A DNA stretch of 64,000 nucleotides from Vibrio cyclitrophicus (GTDB lineage Bacteria; Pseudomonadota; Gammaproteobacteria; Enterobacterales; Vibrionaceae): assembly GCF_024347435.1 (NCBI RefSeq), contig NZ_AP025480.1, positions 3,038,001 to 3,102,000 of the forward strand, in the 5' to 3' direction. A program made the translations under genes and the position numbers. The notes under the pieces are model-generated. The model searched no databases, was not told the DNA's origin, and saw only the letters and a list, made by a program, of their open reading frames with translations. Shown here piece by piece: positions 60,992 to 64,000 of the stretch. Position 1 is the stretch's first letter. Every line of letters starts with the position of its first letter.

Positions 60992-62281
60992 ATGACAACG
61001 CTAACCATCGATTCAACTTATGGGATCGTAATATTAAAAGACTTTCATCTGGTACATGCAGATGACAATTATGCGCATATTTTTGGTTACGAATCTGCGC
61101 AAGAATTAATGTCGAGCATTGATTCTATCCTTGATCTTCTTGCCCCAGACCACCATCAAAGTGCAAAGGACAACTATTATCAACAGGTCGATAGACGTAC
61201 TCCCCCTCGTGGACGCACCTTTACTAATCGCGACCGTTTTGGGCGTGAGTTTACAGCCTTCACTATCGACCATGTCATAGAATGGAAAGGCGAAGCCGCA
61301 CTTCAAGTCACCTTGATAGATTTGTCTGTCCAAGAACAAGCACTGAAGCAGTTAGAGCATAATAAACGTCAATATCAACGCTTAGTCCTGTCGTCATTTC
61401 AGGGCATCAGTGTGCATCGCAATTTCAAGCCCATTATGGTCAACCAGGCATGGGTGGACTTGATGAAAGCCCCTTCTATTGATTTCGCCTTAGAGAACGT
61501 CGATTTATTGGACTTGATATCCGATGATCAAAAAGAAGAGGCCAGAGCTCGCTATCAAGACTTGATTTCTAGCAGTATCCCCGGAGCACATAGTGTAATT
61601 AAAAATACCTGCTTTGATGGTAAAGAACGTTACTTTAGCGTCTATGATAATGCCATTGAGTGGGATGGTGAGATGGCTGTCCAAGCCGTGATTGAAGACA
61701 TTACAGACCGAGTTGAACTCGAAAAAGAACTGGCTTATAAAGCGTCACACGATTCACTGACAGGCCTTCTCAACCGAGATGCCATCTATCACTGGGTAGA
61801 AGCACAAGCTCACCAACAAAATACACTGGTTTGTATGCTGCTTGATGTCGATGACTTTAAATCCGTCAATGATCAACATGGCCACTTAACGGGTGATGCC
61901 ATGCTCCGCAACATCGCCAACTTATGTAAACAAGTTGTATTAAACCAGGGTGTGACGGGGCGCTGGGGCGGTGAGGAATTTGTTATTTTCTTGTCCAATT
62001 TGCACCTTTCTCAAGCCATTGAACTTGCTGAAGAGCTTCGCCAACGCTGTGAATCTTTTGTCTACTCAACCGCAGAAGAGAACGTTCAACGTACCGTCAG
62101 TATCGGGGTCAGTGTTTGCCAAGAGGATATCTTACACGCAGATAAGTCCCAAAACGAAGATCAGGTTCTGAAAGCAAATCAGCTGATTAAGCATCTTGTT
62201 TCTCTCGCCGATAAATTCTTGTACCAAGCAAAGTCGCAAGGGAAGAACAAAGTGGTCACTGCTAGCAACCTTGACACATAG
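60992..62281 (+). CDS. PAS-PAS-GGDEF diguanylate cyclase
   Basis: This cytoplasmic 429-residue protein has two PAS-like domains (about 5-115 and 125-245) and a GGDEF domain (about 260-425) with intact WGGEEFVIFL. The first PAS region reads FHLVHADDNYAHIFGYESAQE. No RxxD site is seen. The ribosome site AGGGG is good. It follows the EAL gene in the same direction with a 107-bp gap, so the two may be co-transcribed with opposite activities. Confidence 0.92.
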   Translation: MTTLTIDSTYGIVILKDFHLVHADDNYAHIFGYESAQELMSSIDSILDLLAPDHHQSAKDNYYQQVDRRTPPRGRTFTNRDRFGREFTAFTIDHVIEWKGEAALQVTLIDLSVQEQALKQLEHNKRQYQRLVLSSFQGISVHRNFKPIMVNQAWVDLMKAPSIDFALENVDLLDLISDDQKEEARARYQDLISSSIPGAHSVIKNTCFDGKERYFSVYDNAIEWDGEMAVQAVIEDITDRVELEKELAYKASHDSLTGLLNRDAIYHWVEAQAHQQNTLVCMLLDVDDFKSVNDQHGHLTGDAMLRNIANLCKQVVLNQGVTGRWGGEEFVIFLSNLHLSQAIELAEELRQRCESFVYSTAEENVQRTVSIGVSVCQEDILHADKSQNEDQVLKANQLIKHLVSLADKFLYQAKSQGKNKVVTASNLDT

Positions 62282-62405
62282 CCACTAGTAATATTGATAC
62301 ATTGCCTCTATCAAGCTAACGCACAAGTCGCGTATTGTTAAAGATTCATAGAGTTGTGTCCAACAAGGCTTCCAAAGCAGTATTCAGAATGCAGTGCCCT
62401 TCTAG

Positions 62406-63422
62406 TCAAATATGCAGAGTCTTCACCCCATTTTTGCCGTTTTTCTTAATGTGATACATGGCCAAATCAGATTGCTGGTACACGTCGTCAAAGTGATGCT
62501 CCCCTTGGTTAAAGAAGCACACACCAATACTCATTCCTATGGCGACGTTCGTCAGCATTCGATTGCTTTCTGGTACACCCTTTCGCAACAACTCTTCACA
62601 AAAATGCGTGACTTGATCTGGTTCCACATCGGGAAACAAAATGACAAACTCATCTCCACCAATCCGCCCGATTTGCGCCGGTTCAGAGGATGGTTTAGCT
62701 AAATCAGAAGCTTGCGAAGCTGCATCTGAGGCTAGCGTGACCAAACGCTGAGCAATAAAACTCAGCAACTGATCGCCCTTCTGATGGCCTAAAGTATCAT
62801 TGACCGCTTTAAAGTTATCGATATCAATAAAGAGCATCGCCGCTCGGGCTAACTTATCTGCGCCTTTCATTTCACAAAAACGTTGTTCGATAGCTTGCCT
62901 ATTAAGTAGCCCTGTCAACCTATCGGTAGAGGCCAAGGCAGCCAGTTGCTGTTCAAAGCGTTTTTCTTGCGTGATATCGATGTGCGTACCCATCATTCTA
63001 AGCGGTGCTCCATGGGTATCAAACTCAACAACGCGACCTCTGTCATACACATAGTTATCACTACCATCTTTATGAGTCATGCGGTAAACAACTTCATATA
63101 AATCATTCTTCCCTGACAGGTGATCTTCAAAAGCTTTCATGGCCTGCTGATAATCATCAGGGTGTAAGTTATTTTTCCAAGTTTCAAACGTCGCAGCCAG
63201 CTCGTTCGGTTGGTAGCCGAGCATTTTCCCCCAACCCGTATTAAAGATAGTGAGCTTTCCTGATGGAATATGATGCTCCCATAGACACAATCCATTACTG
63301 TCGAGTGCGGCATTCAACTTTTCTTGCTGGCGGGCATTGCTGCGTTTGAGCTCAGTATTCTCTTTCTCGAGTTCTGCAATCTTTTTTTCGAATTCGGCAA
63401 TAACGTTCAAATCGGCTGGCAT
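62406..63422 (-). CDS. PAS-GGDEF diguanylate cyclase
   Basis: From ATG 63422 the protein is 338 residues (MPADLNVIAEFEKKIAEL). A coiled coil at about 5-32 precedes a PAS/PAC sensor (about 35-155) and a GGDEF domain (about 165-335) with intact RIGGDEFVILF. An Ala/Ser-rich insert near 249-270 (SDAASQASDLAKPSSE) sits before the active motif. No RxxD site is visible. The longer frame to 63560 adds a basic segment lacking a plausible start context. It is convergent with the PAS-PAS-GGDEF gene. Confidence 0.9.
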   Translation of the reverse strand: MPADLNVIAEFEKKIAELEKENTELKRSNARQQEKLNAALDSNGLCLWEHHIPSGKLTIFNTGWGKMLGYQPNELAATFETWKNNLHPDDYQQAMKAFEDHLSGKNDLYEVVYRMTHKDGSDNYVYDRGRVVEFDTHGAPLRMMGTHIDITQEKRFEQQLAALASTDRLTGLLNRQAIEQRFCEMKGADKLARAAMLFIDIDNFKAVNDTLGHQKGDQLLSFIAQRLVTLASDAASQASDLAKPSSEPAQIGRIGGDEFVILFPDVEPDQVTHFCEELLRKGVPESNRMLTNVAIGMSIGVCFFNQGEHHFDDVYQQSDLAMYHIKKNGKNGVKTLHI

Positions 63423-63809
63423 TATCTTGATACTTATTATGAGACTAACTTTATAATATAGAGAAAAGGAACGGTATTTTCCATGTTTGTTGTAACGCAT
63501 TCCAACGTACCGCATCTTCGCTTCTTGTTTAGGCTTACATCTCAAGGCATTCGATTTCAAAGGGAAAGAGCTTTTCTCAACGAGAGAACATTCACAAATA
63601 TAAAGCCAGCTTATTTATGGCAAGAAGTTGTGAATACCTAAAAATACACACGTTAGCCTTAAGTAGTCCCTTCAAAGATCAAGCGAACTTCAGACCATTA
63701 TTGATACTCAGATTTCTTATCATAACTGTTATTTTCAGCCTCCGACATGATACCTATCTTTTAGTGACTTCTCACTGCCCTAATCGGGCTAGGGTTTACG
63801 GCGAAATGG
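63423..63809. other. Intergenic region before the HTH gene
   Basis: I see no gene, repeat or clear promoter in these 387 bp. Confidence 0.5.
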
Positions 63810-64000
63810 CTAAGGGCGTATCGATATATTGATCCCCAATACCGAAATCACCTTCATCAGTGATTTCATTTGCATATCTGATCGACCTTGCTCTATTTTT
63901 CTATATGTCTGCTTTGAGAGGCCTGCGAGAAAAGCAGCTTCAGACTGCGTGAGACGATTTTGCGTTCGCTTCTCTTTGATAACCTCCCCCAACAATGAAA
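63810..64000 (-). CDS. XRE/HipB-type helix-turn-helix protein (may run off right edge)
   Basis: The visible frame (61 residues from the last possible start) contains a Cro/C1-type helix-turn-helix: LTQSEAAFLAGLSKQTYRKIEQGRSD. Similar short proteins are antitoxins of HipBA or HigBA modules, or phage-type repressors. TTG 63995 could be a start, but the frame stays open to the window edge, so the real start may lie beyond. No partner is visible. Confidence 0.7.
   Translation of the reverse strand, partial: SLLGEVIKEKRTQNRLTQSEAAFLAGLSKQTYRKIEQGRSDMQMKSLMKVISVLGINISIRP

Noticed and set aside
51374..62405. Cyclic-di-GMP riboswitch in the leaders of the signalling genes
   Set aside because: I looked for the GEMM core and did not find it in any leader.

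Overview
The window is a piece of the main chromosome of a marine Vibrio, most likely of the Splendidus/Harveyi type. The evidence is Vibrio-type MotX beside purA, Na+-coupled carboxylate transport, a large tRNA array, a dense set of cyclic-di-GMP genes, and protein sequences that match Vibrio homologues by memory. The species call is inference; the genus call is firm.

About 1-48 kb follows the gene order around 94 min of the Escherichia coli map, with lineage-specific insertions. Left to right these are: the 5' end of rnr (RNase R); a secreted amidohydrolase; motX with a textbook sigma-28 promoter; purA; a DUF2065 gene; the hflC-hflK-hflX-hfq-miaA-mutL-amiB-tsaE block on the minus strand; a lone IS200/IS605-type tnpB; and queG. 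Next is a 670-bp gap carrying two consensus DnaA boxes, in the neighbourhood where E. coli has datA. A minus-strand array follows of 17 tRNA genes, strictly alternating Gly(GCC) and initiator Met(CAT). After it come orn, rsgA, psd, two transporters, epmA and frdABCD.

The interval between frdD and efp holds ecnAB-sugE-blc-ampC in E. coli. Here it holds a compact five-gene operon (31.3-37.5 kb) that I do not recognise: a small anchored protein, an outer-membrane OmpA lipoprotein with a large unknown C-terminus, a five-helix membrane protein, a secreted von Willebrand-A-like protein and a membrane protein with two zinc ribbons. It is the best candidate in the window for an undescribed system, probably a complex spanning the envelope. 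Efp, epmB, an MgtC-family gene, a surface-repeat protein, a chemoreceptor, a DMT exporter, groEL/groES with a sigma-32 promoter and a MATE exporter follow.

From 48 kb the window is more accessory. An alkyltransferase-like gene has ten copies of an 8-bp repeat just upstream of its start codon. A HEPN/MNT toxin-antitoxin-like pair overlaps through an 18-bp repeat. After gpmM, 51.6-63.6 kb is almost wholly signalling: a CHASE histidine kinase, a CheY-like regulator and a REC-GGDEF-EAL protein in one operon, then a membrane GGDEF protein, a Cache-GGDEF protein, an EAL protein and two PAS-GGDEF proteins. A helix-turn-helix gene runs off the right edge.

Functional links: EpmA, EpmB and EF-P form the beta-lysylation pathway for translation through polyproline. 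HflK, HflC and HflX/Hfq/MiaA form the stress and RNA-quality block. FrdABCD handles anaerobic fumarate respiration. Short tandem repeats recur at gene ends and in leaders across the window.
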